Positions 41,720-50,866 of a stretch of DNA of 64,000 nt are shown one piece after another. The position numbers were made by a program, and so were the translations under genes. The stretch spans positions 947,501-1,011,500 of the forward strand of contig SMSO01000034.1 in the NCBI GenBank assembly GCA_004764695.1. The letters run 5' to 3'. The notes beneath the pieces are model-generated. The model worked only from the letters and a program-made list of their open reading frames with translations. It made no database searches and was not told the origin of the DNA. Each line of letters begins with the position of its first letter. Positions within the stretch are counted from its first letter, which is position 1. The stretch is from Schizochytrium sp. TIO01 (Eukaryota > Sar > Bigyra > Thraustochytrida > Thraustochytriidae).

Positions 41720-43963
41720 ATGAGGTTTATTGAATATGCAGTGGTGTCCACACTCGTCACAGCTGGCGTTGTCTTCTATGCGTATGCGACGAGAGTTCAA
41801 TTTTACCCTGCTGTGATTTATCTGGTTACCTCAAAACCTGCAATTATGGTTTTAGGCAATATGGCGTTTGTTTTCACAATAGCACTAGGACAACTTACGA
41901 ACAAGATCTTCTTAGGCCGGCTGCGTGAGGTGGAGCGTGAGATCATATGGGAGAACTTGCGCTACGCTTTTACAGAAACATGCCTTGCGCTTTCTACATT
42001 CCGTGAGGAAATGAGCCTGAATGTTGTTATCATGTTCACGTCCTTACTTTTTGCGAAAGTCTTCCACTGGCTTTGCGAAGCTCGCGTCGAGCACCTCGAG
42101 CAGGCCCAGGAGATGTCACGTCTTGCTCATGTACGAACCGTGAGTCTTATGGCAGTTCTACTATTTGCAGATGTGTGCTGTGCAGGCGCGTCTTTGTACG
42201 TAGTCCAAACTCAAGGTGCATCCGTGCAGGTGTTCTTTGGTTTTGAATATGTATTGCTTGGCATTAAAGTGGTAGAGGTTTTTATTAAGTACTGTCTTGC
42301 TGCAATTGACATGCACTTTATTCAGGGACAGTGGTACAACAAGTCTCTCTATGAGCTTTATTTGAAGCTCGTGATCGACGTTGCTCAACTTTTTGTCAAT
42401 GTCATTTTCTTTGCAATCATCTTCACTTACTATGGCGTACCGCTTCATCTTATGCGCCAATTGTACATTGCTGTGAAGAATGTACACGACCGTCTAACAC
42501 ACTTCTGGCGGTTCCGCAGAATTACGGCGAACCTGCATGATCGTTTTCCAAACGCTACAGAAGAGGACCTCGAAGCAACGGACCGTGTTTGTATTATTTG
42601 CCGCGAGGAGATGGTCGCGGGAACTGGCGTTGGTGCTCCTAAAAAGCTTCGTCCTTGTGGTCACATTTTCCACTTTTACTGCCTTCGGAACTGGCTCGAA
42701 CGCCAGCTGAAGTGCCCCACTTGTCGCACAGACATTTCAACACGACCTGCCCAAGCTGACGCCCAGGGGCAGGCTGCTCAGCCGCCGCAGCAACAGCTTC
42801 AACAGCCGCAGCAGCCGCAACAGCCTCAAGGTGGTGCTGGTGCACATGAACTTCCCGGTCAGCATGTCCCTCACCAACATGATCACATGCAAGAGCGAAG
42901 AGAGCGCGAAACAAATCAACGATTTGCGCGGCTTGCTCATCAGCTTGGTCTTAACGCTGACCAAGCTCCTCTTCAGGCTGCACCAAATGATGAGGAACCA
43001 TCAAGAAGCCCTCCACGAGCTGCTGCAGCAGCAGAGAGAGCTAGGGCGACAGAGGCGTCTACTGCTGCCACTCTACCATCTTCGCAAACAAATTCATCAC
43101 CTTCCCAAGATCAAGACGAATCACGGGAACCTCGCCAAGATTCTTCCTCTGCAACTTCGTCTCGACCTAGGCCTCAATATTCTCAGACCGGGGCTGCTTC
43201 GACCTCAAATCGCCCACCTAACCAAGGCACGGGACACGGAGTCCCGCCATCGGGGGCTGGTATGGGCTCTGCCCCGTCTTTCCAGGGTTCATCTGGCTAC
43301 AGTTCGTTCCCTTCAAGGCTTCGTACTCCTCCAAATCTTGGATTTCCTATGGGACTTCCACAAACGCATTCCGTCACAGGTGACTCAATGAATGGCATTG
43401 AGATGCCAACGGTGGCACAGTATTTGCAAAGTCAAATCGAGATCCTCCAGCTTCAGCTACAGGTGTATCAAGCACAAGCAAATGCTGCGCACGCAACCCG
43501 CCGCGCTGCAGTTGCTGCCATGCGTGCCCGAAACTTCCACGAACGTCAACAGCGCCAAGATACCCCTTCACCAGAATCTGATCAAGGTATGGCTCCTGAA
43601 AACATGGAGGGTTCTACCAACGCAAGCGATGGGGAACCAAAGGAGCCTGTCCAGCCAGACCTTGAGACACCTGTGCCTGCACCTGGTAGTAGTAATTTAA
43701 TGCCCGTCCCTGCCCCAGAGTCGCCTACACATCATGAAGAAGTGAAGAGCAACATGCTTACCTCACATGTTGAAGAGGACAATAAGATGGTTCCCGCAGA
43801 AAATGTCATTCAGGCTGATGAGTCGGCTCAAGTAGAGGAGTCGACCACTACCGATGAATCCGCATTGCACACACCGCAGCAAGAACTCCGTCAACGCCTT
43901 GCAGCGGCTGCTCTGGCGCGTTCTCAGCGTGAGGAGCTTGAAAATACCACCCCCCAATCCTAA
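41720..43963 (+). CDS. HRD1: HRD1/synoviolin-type ER membrane RING E3 ubiquitin ligase
   Basis: 747 codons from the ATG at 41720; the frame extends nine codons upstream without an ATG. The N-terminal 270 residues are multi-spanning membrane sequence closely following the HRD1/SYVN1 pattern (YPAVIYLVTSKP, ETCLALSTFREE, FHWLCEARVE, VFFGFEYVLL). A RING-H2 finger lies at about 290-338: CIIC, then PCGHIFHFYC, then CPTC, a complete C3H2C3 zinc set. A Gln/Pro/Ser-rich cytosolic tail follows, with a helix (about 575-620) and a final ELRQRLAAAAL segment resembling the tail end of metazoan HRD1. HRD1 forms the retrotranslocation channel and ubiquitylates misfolded ER proteins (ERAD). AATAAA occurs at about 44150. 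Confidence 0.95.
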   Translation: MRFIEYAVVSTLVTAGVVFYAYATRVQFYPAVIYLVTSKPAIMVLGNMAFVFTIALGQLTNKIFLGRLREVEREIIWENLRYAFTETCLALSTFREEMSLNVVIMFTSLLFAKVFHWLCEARVEHLEQAQEMSRLAHVRTVSLMAVLLFADVCCAGASLYVVQTQGASVQVFFGFEYVLLGIKVVEVFIKYCLAAIDMHFIQGQWYNKSLYELYLKLVIDVAQLFVNVIFFAIIFTYYGVPLHLMRQLYIAVKNVHDRLTHFWRFRRITANLHDRFPNATEEDLEATDRVCIICREEMVAGTGVGAPKKLRPCGHIFHFYCLRNWLERQLKCPTCRTDISTRPAQADAQGQAAQPPQQQLQQPQQPQQPQGGAGAHELPGQHVPHQHDHMQERRERETNQRFARLAHQLGLNADQAPLQAAPNDEEPSRSPPRAAAAAERARATEASTAATLPSSQTNSSPSQDQDESREPRQDSSSATSSRPRPQYSQTGAASTSNRPPNQGTGHGVPPSGAGMGSAPSFQGSSGYSSFPSRLRTPPNLGFPMGLPQTHSVTGDSMNGIEMPTVAQYLQSQIEILQLQLQVYQAQANAAHATRRAAVAAMRARNFHERQQRQDTPSPESDQGMAPENMEGSTNASDGEPKEPVQPDLETPVPAPGSSNLMPVPAPESPTHHEEVKSNMLTSHVEEDNKMVPAENVIQADESAQVEESTTTDESALHTPQQELRQRLAAAALARSQREELENTTPQS

Positions 43964-44651
43964 GAAGTAGGTATTGAGAGGCAAAACCCATACATAACTT
44001 TGTGAAGCGGGGATGTCACTTTATTTTTCTGTCTTAGCAAGTTTTCCCAATTTTATGCACAGTTTTCATCTTCTCGCAGAATGCCATAGTGTAGCAACCG
44101 TCCTTACCTTTGTTTTTTAAAATCTCTATTTCCATGCTTGGTAAGAGAAAATAAAGTACACAGATCAATTTCTCAGTTATTTTTACCTTGCTTATAAAAC
44201 ATCGTTATAATTGACAACATAAACTAGTTGAGTGTTCGTATGTTTTGATCATAGTTTGTTAGTGTCTGCATATTATTCAAAACCACAGCGAAACAAAGGC
44301 AACATGTTTTCTCGACCAGTAGTGCTAACTCAAAATAATGAGTAAGAAATGATTATACTAGCGCTAAGTTAAGGAACATTCAACATCAAGAAGATGCTTA
44401 TATAGTTTCGAAATATGATTCTACTGCGAGAAGCAATCCTAAATTGTGTGAACACCGTCACTTTATAGTCAATTTTGACCTTCTCATTGGAAAGGATCCG
44501 TTAGACCCTTGTTTCGCGCTGATTAAAATTTTGCAATCTTAGCATGATAAGAAAGCAGAGAAATTGCTCATCACCCATTTTACGCACTTGTTGCGACTTT
44601 GTGGATAAGTGTTATTGCACGTAATAAATCCATTTCGTAGTAGGGACACCG
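43964..44651. other. Intergenic region, 0.7 kb
   Basis: AT-rich (about two-thirds A+T by eye). Contains the probable polyadenylation signal of HRD1 near 44150 and the promoter of the next gene. No gene or RNA recognised. Confidence 0.5.
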
Positions 44652-45677
44652 ATGGCGTTTAGCCGACGCGAGCCTTCTGTCCGAAAGCAGTTTCATAGAC
44701 GAAATGGGGAGATAACTGCAGCAAAGGAAATGAAGCAGGAACGCAATACCTGGAGCGTTAATGAAGATTCAGTTGAGAGCAAACATGATGCAGAGCACCA
44801 CCCTTCGACAGAAAGACGAGTAACGGAGGCAGAAGCACGCGCATTTTACTCAGACAAGCTTTCACAAAAGCGTGCTGCGTTGCAAGCACTCAAAGATCAA
44901 GACAACGAGCAATTTGCTCAGCTTTGCCCTTTCGCGCCAAATATCAATGAAGATCGAGCAACTTCTTTACAGAGACTTGTGGATTTTACAGAGCATCGTA
45001 AAGCCTCTGCTCGTGCAACCGTAAAGGAGGAAGACTTTTGGACATTTCAGCATGAGGCAACTCATTGGGAAAACTTCCTCGATCGCAGTGAAGCTTTCTT
45101 GCGTCAACGAAGAACGGTGCTTGATTTAAAAAGACAAAATCAAGAAATTGAAGAGATTGATGAATGCACTTTTCAACCGCAAGTGAGCTCATCTATTATA
45201 TTACCCTTAAGAGACTCGGGAGATGTATTTCTTGATCTTTATAAAAAAGGGTTAAAACATCGCGCTGCCCGGGAACAGATTCAAAAAGAGCAAGCTGACC
45301 GGGCAGCAGTTTGTGAAATGGAGGGTTGTACTTTTCAGCCAAATGTTTTTCGAGAGCGGAAAGCGCCTGTTGAAGCGGCAGCGCCGCCAATTGAATCCTA
45401 CTTGCCAATTCCAAAGGAGACGACCTACTCAAAACTACACATACAGCGATCATCAATCAACAATACAAAGTCTACTGACTTTACTCTGCGATCCTCCGCA
45501 CCAAACCACCAAACTCGAGTAAACAACACTGCAAACCTTTCCAAACGACATGAAGATATTAGAAGCAAGCATGAATACGAACGGACAGCACAACACGCCA
45601 ACGAACATTTTTCGGAGATTCTCAGAAGCATTCAGGAGCTCAACCGCATTATAGCAACACCAAGACCCAGTTTTTAA
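44652..45677 (+). CDS. CxFxP-repeat protein of unknown function
   Basis: 341 codons from an ATG in good context (ATGGCG). The protein is hydrophilic and mostly helical, with charged stretches. It carries three spaced copies of a short motif: CPFAPNI (about residue 97), CTFQPQV (about 175) and CTFQPNV (about 227), each preceded by an acidic stretch and followed by a helix with RLV, DLYKKGLKHR or similar. Motifs of the CTFxPxI type recur in protist proteins, several of which are associated with cilia or microtubules; I recall this as a pattern, not a verified family assignment. Tail-to-tail with the 728-residue protein at only 107 bases. Confidence 0.7.
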   Translation: MAFSRREPSVRKQFHRRNGEITAAKEMKQERNTWSVNEDSVESKHDAEHHPSTERRVTEAEARAFYSDKLSQKRAALQALKDQDNEQFAQLCPFAPNINEDRATSLQRLVDFTEHRKASARATVKEEDFWTFQHEATHWENFLDRSEAFLRQRRTVLDLKRQNQEIEEIDECTFQPQVSSSIILPLRDSGDVFLDLYKKGLKHRAAREQIQKEQADRAAVCEMEGCTFQPNVFRERKAPVEAAAPPIESYLPIPKETTYSKLHIQRSSINNTKSTDFTLRSSAPNHQTRVNNTANLSKRHEDIRSKHEYERTAQHANEHFSEILRSIQELNRIIATPRPSF

Positions 45678-45784
45678 CTTTGCCGTATATTAATTTTGGC
45701 TCAAGTCAAATACGTACTATAGTAACAATTTCAAAGTAAATAAAGGGAGATTGATGTTTTAATCCGAAGATTCAGCTGCACTTC

Positions 45785-47971
45785 TCATTCAGAGTGGCCC
45801 GGGGCATAACATGCGAGTTTCAGAGCATTGGCAATACATATTGCTATTCGGTCCGTGTTCAATTGCATGAGGCATATCTCTCGTGACTTTGATTGGGGGG
45901 AGTTCCCAGTGTCCTGAACACAGCGCACCTCTGAAACCACACTTTCAACCAATCTACGGATAAGCTCAAGGCAGGCCTTACTATCTGCACCAGGTGATAC
46001 AACAATGTTTCTACTAGGGTCTATAGAAAGTTTAAGCTTTGCAACAGCTTGTGCTAAATCGGAGTAGTGTGCTGCTTGTAGTTCTATGGTAGTAGAGTTA
46101 ACATATTCACAGCGTACTGTGTGGTGGAGAAATGTATTTATATCAGATTTACTGGTTGAAGAGGTAGACAGCGCTAGCTTCCAGTACTCATACAAAAGAA
46201 GATTCGCCTCAAGTTGATCGTGCCAGGATCTTCGGTCCAAATCTAAAAATATTCCAGGATCTTTGCTGGCGCTGTATTCTCTTGTCCAGGTTAATTTGGC
46301 AGGATGAGAGCTTTCCCAGCTGCAAATGCAAACTTTCAAATCTTGAAAGAGATCTGTCTGGTAGGAGCTTACTTCATGCAGAATGAGCATAAACTCGTGT
46401 TCCTCATCAGAGACAACACTTTTTGTTTTTCGAAGAGGATATGTCTCGCATTGACCACGTATGCCATTGATAATCGCACTTGCGTTACTTTGTTTTCCGG
46501 AAAGAACAATATCTATTCTAAGTTGATTTCGATACATTCCAATACATTTTACGATAGCCGGGCGGGTAGAGCCAGGATCAGTAGCCTCTGGATTATTCAT
46601 AGTGTTGTTTTGCTTTGTAGCTGACGGCTTAAGCTTTGGAAAGAGAGGTTCAAGAAATTTCGACAAATGATCACTATATACTGAGTCTGTAAAGTCTCCC
46701 GAATTGAGAATTGATATTTCCAAATTCTCGACAAGGTCTCGTTTGTGGTCGACAAAAGTAGCTTTTGTAGCTAGCACAGATTCTGCAATAGAAATTTGGT
46801 TTTTCAGTGATTCAAGAGCCATACGACGCGCTGCAGTTCCAGTTGCTCCAAGCGTCTGGGGCCTTGTTCTTTGACTCTCAATGTCTGGTTCAAGCTGAAG
46901 ACTTAAGCCATAGCCTGTGATCCACTTTACAATTCGCTTAATCTGGCCTTTCTCGCAAGCACTAGTTACATACAATATTTGCATTTTGAACTCACAGGTC
47001 TCTTCATTTTGGTTTAAAATGACCTCTTTTTTAGGTTCGTGAATGATTGCGATTTGGCAGCAGCAATGTTTCTCCACAAAGGCACCTGCGATAATTGCCT
47101 GAACATTTTCAGTTCGTACCCAATGCTCGGCATTGAGGCGCACCTCCACATGGCCACCCATCAGTAGAGCTACCAGATGCTGTGGGGATGCATTGCATTC
47201 ACAATTTGTAGCGACGACATTTCGCGATTGTGTGGAGTCCTCTGACAAAGGCAACATCATATCGGATTTCCATAGGATATGCTGCTGTAAGTCCTTGGTA
47301 GTAACACCATCACCCGCAGCTGGTTCCACGAAAACTTGGTTGGTGGCACTGCAAGCCACCCTTTGTAGAACCGTGTCTCCAAGAAAATCAGATGAAGGAC
47401 ACGTAAAAAGGTCACATTCCGCAACCGGAAAGAGGATATGCGGAGTTTTTGTTCCGTGATAAACTTCACATTGTGGTTGCCGCCCATTAAGGCTAAAAAC
47501 CGACACACAGGCCTGGCCATGAAAGACAGCTAAGGTTTGAATATCGTACAAGCGAACACCTTGAATCTCGTGCTCACTCCTTACTAAGGCATTTGACGAT
47601 ATCTTCCCTGTTCCGTCAACCATAAGCACTTCAAGTCGATTTCCTTCCCTTTGTGCTACAATGTAGGCCACAAACTCACCATTTTCTCTGCACAATACTG
47701 GCCCAGGCCACAAGGTTTCAATTACGTGGCCCTTGTCTTCAGGACTTGCTTTGGTGTCCTTGCTGTAGAATTTGCGCTCCCAAACTAGCTCCGAGTTTCG
47801 ATCATCACTATCGCCACGGTTAGCCTTCTCGACGCGATCGTCGCGATCTTGCTTTCGCTTTGTCAATCGTGATTCGCTCCAGATCCCTGCAGCAGCCTCA
47901 ATGTCTGCGCCTACTGATCGGCATAGGATCAGCTGGCGCCGATGAGGAACCCACAGAGCCGTGCGTGCCAT
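45785..47971 (-). CDS. Unassigned 728-residue protein, beta-propeller-like N-half
   Basis: 728 codons from an ATG. I do not recognise the family with confidence. The first 370 residues alternate short hydrophobic strands with polar loops, like a WD/beta-propeller. A helical segment follows (about 385-425, ESLKNQISIAESVLATKATF). The C-terminal 300 residues look alpha/beta. This three-part plan, and a segment ending QIAIIHEP after a V-x-x-I-x-x-G-x-F pattern, is reminiscent of the FANCB/FAAP100 subunits of the Fanconi anaemia core complex, but the resemblance is topological only. It precedes CPSF73 on the same strand with 441 bases between, so no co-transcription is implied. Confidence 0.6.
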   Translation of the reverse strand: MARTALWVPHRRQLILCRSVGADIEAAAGIWSESRLTKRKQDRDDRVEKANRGDSDDRNSELVWERKFYSKDTKASPEDKGHVIETLWPGPVLCRENGEFVAYIVAQREGNRLEVLMVDGTGKISSNALVRSEHEIQGVRLYDIQTLAVFHGQACVSVFSLNGRQPQCEVYHGTKTPHILFPVAECDLFTCPSSDFLGDTVLQRVACSATNQVFVEPAAGDGVTTKDLQQHILWKSDMMLPLSEDSTQSRNVVATNCECNASPQHLVALLMGGHVEVRLNAEHWVRTENVQAIIAGAFVEKHCCCQIAIIHEPKKEVILNQNEETCEFKMQILYVTSACEKGQIKRIVKWITGYGLSLQLEPDIESQRTRPQTLGATGTAARRMALESLKNQISIAESVLATKATFVDHKRDLVENLEISILNSGDFTDSVYSDHLSKFLEPLFPKLKPSATKQNNTMNNPEATDPGSTRPAIVKCIGMYRNQLRIDIVLSGKQSNASAIINGIRGQCETYPLRKTKSVVSDEEHEFMLILHEVSSYQTDLFQDLKVCICSWESSHPAKLTWTREYSASKDPGIFLDLDRRSWHDQLEANLLLYEYWKLALSTSSTSKSDINTFLHHTVRCEYVNSTTIELQAAHYSDLAQAVAKLKLSIDPSRNIVVSPGADSKACLELIRRLVESVVSEVRCVQDTGNSPQSKSREICLMQLNTDRIAICIANALKLACYAPGHSE

Positions 47972-48412
47972 CTGGGCTTTGCAAGCGACCCTCAGGCATG
48001 AAATGCGTTCTTGTCCTTTTAAGGGTCAGCCTGAGTTAAAAAAAAATGAATTATAAGAACCAACTACTTGTTCGTATTATGTAGCTAGTATATATATTGT
48101 AAGTACAGGGAGAAAAAGAAAAAAATACCATCAAGTTCTTGATTTATAGGCTTCTTTGTACGATGTAGAGAACAGACAAAACAGGAGTGGTCTGGTCACT
48201 GTGGCTAAAGAAAGCACGACAAGTGGAACTAATGTCCATTTCATCTGTTGTGCATATCTTATAAATTAATTTGCGCTGTGATAGTTACACCCATGAACAT
48301 TTTGACTGGTTAAGAACCTATAAATGCCAATTTGTGGAGTCAAGACGTGATCACACACGATGACAATTCATGAAAACAGTAGTAGCATTGATTTTGTTTA
48401 AAGGTTATGAAA
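47972..48412. other. Intergenic region between two minus-strand genes
   Basis: AT-rich. It contains the 3' flank of the CPSF73 gene and the promoter of the 728-residue protein. A small TA-rich stretch (48088-48100) is the only repeat. Confidence 0.5.
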
Positions 48413-50866
48413 TCACAGTACGGGATGAACGGTTTGCGTTGCAAGAGCAATGGTCTCTTTGATTGCAAGCTCAAAGTCTGTAGCCGGGTCGCCGGCTCCT
48501 TGGGCTTGGATTTGTTGAGCGGTATTTGCTGCTGCCGTCGCGGCTGTTGTAGCAGCGTCACCAGACAAAGCCAAGGTAGAGTTGTCCTTGGATTCATTTA
48601 TTTCAGCCTCTGCAGCATCAATGTTAATGACCTTTTCAGAGGCAGGAACTTCTCGAGATGATGCTTCATCAGAAATAGCCTGGGACTCGTCTTGGGACAT
48701 GGAAAACTTGTACACGTGACCCTTACTATCAAGCTCAATACGAGCTTCATGCATTTCGTCTGTCACAAGAATACAATCCTTTTGTTGACGTATATTATCC
48801 ACGCCAAAGCGCTCTTCAAGCAAATTCACCAACAACATTGCAGTTTCCGAGCTTTTCAAAAGCTCACTGATGGAAGTTGCGCGCTGTCTCATGGGTGTTT
48901 CGTTTGTTCCATGCTCAGGGTGATCGTGTTCGTGGTGGTGATGCTCATGTTCACCATGGGCGTGAACTTCATGCCCGTGAGCACTGCAACAAGTACCGAT
49001 ACGCACAGCTGCCATACCACTTTCAGCCTGGAGAAGGATCGCCATCAGCGCATCAGCAACCATGTCGTTAGATGGAGAGGCATCCCAGCTGAGACGCACC
49101 AGGTTCTTTTGGAGAAAGACTTCCACTCGCCCATTAACCATGAGGGTGTTGCCAGTACGAGACACATCCTCGCCTGTGCCTTCTTCACACTGAAAGACAC
49201 GGCCAATGGCATCCCGGAGGTCAACGAAAGTGCGGTGAAATGGCACATGAAGGCGCTGCTGTACTCTTGCTGTCTTCAATTGGGTGTACATGCGCAAGTC
49301 ATCCGTAGCAATGAAGCGATCTGTAAGGTCCTGACGAACCAAGTAGGCAGCAAGGCGCGTACCTGGGGTACGCATTCGGCGCTGCACAAGCTCACCACCA
49401 TAAGCCTTGACAATACGTTGTTCTTGGAAGCGAAGGTTTACCGTTTGACCATTTTCGGGGCGGAAAAACTGTGTACCAAGCTCTCTCAAGGTAGGATCAC
49501 GACCAAGATCAAGATTAAGCTTTCGCATTTGCTCCTTCTCGCCGTGAACAAAAATGATATTTTTAGGCTTCAACTGGTCGACGAAACTCTTGGTGCCTGG
49601 GTAATCAGAGTGTGCTGCGAAAGTAATTGTCTTGATGTCACAATCAACTGTAAGCATGGTACCATTAAGAGACTCAATTTCCTTGACAGACCCAGCCTTT
49701 GAGAGTTCTTTAGCTAGGGTTCCTTCAACACTGTAACCAGCAAGAATTACACCATTGCGGCGATCGGAGCACCACAGCTCAAAAAGTCGACGGGAAGTTC
49801 CACTCTGCAAGTAACCTGGACTTGCCAGAACCACAGCAGGGGGTTGAATAACCTCATTCTCACCGAGACTACCAATATTTTGCAAATTCCATGGGTCGGA
49901 AAGCTGGCGGCTGCGCATATCAGCGTTCATGACATTGATAAAAGCCTTGTACACCTTGAGAGCCTCATTAGCAATCCGTGAAGTGTGATAAATATTAATA
50001 CCGCGCAAGTCAGGGTTTTTGTTCCAGTGGTCCTCGAGAATGAGCAAAAGTTCCTGGACGGCACCCAGCGCGCCCATGGGAATCAAGCAGTTGCCACCAC
50101 GACGGACGATCATTTCCACAGTGTCAGTAAAACGTTTTTCGCGTTCTTCGCGGCTCTCATGCACAAGAACACCAAAAGTGGCTTCTACAATAAGAACGTC
50201 TGGTCTTCCAGAGGGAATCTCGGCACCAGGGAGGTGACGGTCATCCTCACGCGAGTAGTCACCGGTGTAGAGGATCCGCACGCCTGCAATTTCTAACATG
50301 AACATGGCTGCACCAAGCACGTGACCAGCTAGATAGGGTGTAATTTTAATGCCTTGGATCTCAATGCTTTGATGGAGACCGATTGTCTGACACCTTTCTA
50401 GACACCTGGTAAGCTGTTCCTGCGTGTACACAGGTGCGTTGTTTGGATCGTTGGCAAGGATTCTGACATAATCCTTCAGCACAAGCCGTAAAATGGCCTT
50501 TGTGCAGCTGGTCATGAAAACCTGACCTTTGAAAGAAGTTCTCTCTGTGAGATACGGGAGTGCTGCTGCATGGTCCAAATGGAAATGGGTAATAAGACAA
50601 ATGTCAATTTTTGATAAATCTGTGCGATCGAAGAAAGGTAGCAGCTCGTCGCCCTCCTTTCCAGGATGGATGCCACAGTCGAGCAAGATACGCTTCCCCT
50701 TGAACTCCAAAACGTGGCAAGACCTGCCGACTTCCCTGCCGGATCCGAGAGGCGTAAACTGCAAATTATTATTTGAGTCTTCCCAGATGCTCAAGTCTTC
50801 GTCGCCTTCGTCGCCACCCACAACGGGGCCTCCAGGCAGCACGCCTGAATCTGCCTTCCGCTTCAT
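48413..50866 (-). CDS. CPSF3: CPSF73 pre-mRNA 3'-end processing endonuclease
   Basis: 817 codons from an ATG, longer than human CPSF73 (684). The metallo-beta-lactamase core has the zinc motif HFHLDH (residues 94-99) after LLDCGIHPG, the downstream histidine in LAGHVLGAAMF and the aspartate in YTGDYSRED. The beta-CASP signature follows: LIVEATFG, then AHSDYPGT and FVHGEKEQM. These residues form the two-zinc active site that cuts pre-mRNA at the poly(A) site within CPSF. The C-terminal region aligns in style with the CPSF73 C-domain but contains a striking histidine/glutamate insert at about 627-651 (HAHGEHEHHHH) and a Ala/Ser-rich acidic tail. Catalytic residues are all present, so it should be active. 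Confidence 0.95.
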   Translation of the reverse strand: MKRKADSGVLPGGPVVGGDEGDEDLSIWEDSNNNLQFTPLGSGREVGRSCHVLEFKGKRILLDCGIHPGKEGDELLPFFDRTDLSKIDICLITHFHLDHAAALPYLTERTSFKGQVFMTSCTKAILRLVLKDYVRILANDPNNAPVYTQEQLTRCLERCQTIGLHQSIEIQGIKITPYLAGHVLGAAMFMLEIAGVRILYTGDYSREDDRHLPGAEIPSGRPDVLIVEATFGVLVHESREEREKRFTDTVEMIVRRGGNCLIPMGALGAVQELLLILEDHWNKNPDLRGINIYHTSRIANEALKVYKAFINVMNADMRSRQLSDPWNLQNIGSLGENEVIQPPAVVLASPGYLQSGTSRRLFELWCSDRRNGVILAGYSVEGTLAKELSKAGSVKEIESLNGTMLTVDCDIKTITFAAHSDYPGTKSFVDQLKPKNIIFVHGEKEQMRKLNLDLGRDPTLRELGTQFFRPENGQTVNLRFQEQRIVKAYGGELVQRRMRTPGTRLAAYLVRQDLTDRFIATDDLRMYTQLKTARVQQRLHVPFHRTFVDLRDAIGRVFQCEEGTGEDVSRTGNTLMVNGRVEVFLQKNLVRLSWDASPSNDMVADALMAILLQAESGMAAVRIGTCCSAHGHEVHAHGEHEHHHHEHDHPEHGTNETPMRQRATSISELLKSSETAMLLVNLLEERFGVDNIRQQKDCILVTDEMHEARIELDSKGHVYKFSMSQDESQAISDEASSREVPASEKVINIDAAEAEINESKDNSTLALSGDAATTAATAAANTAQQIQAQGAGDPATDFELAIKETIALATQTVHPVL

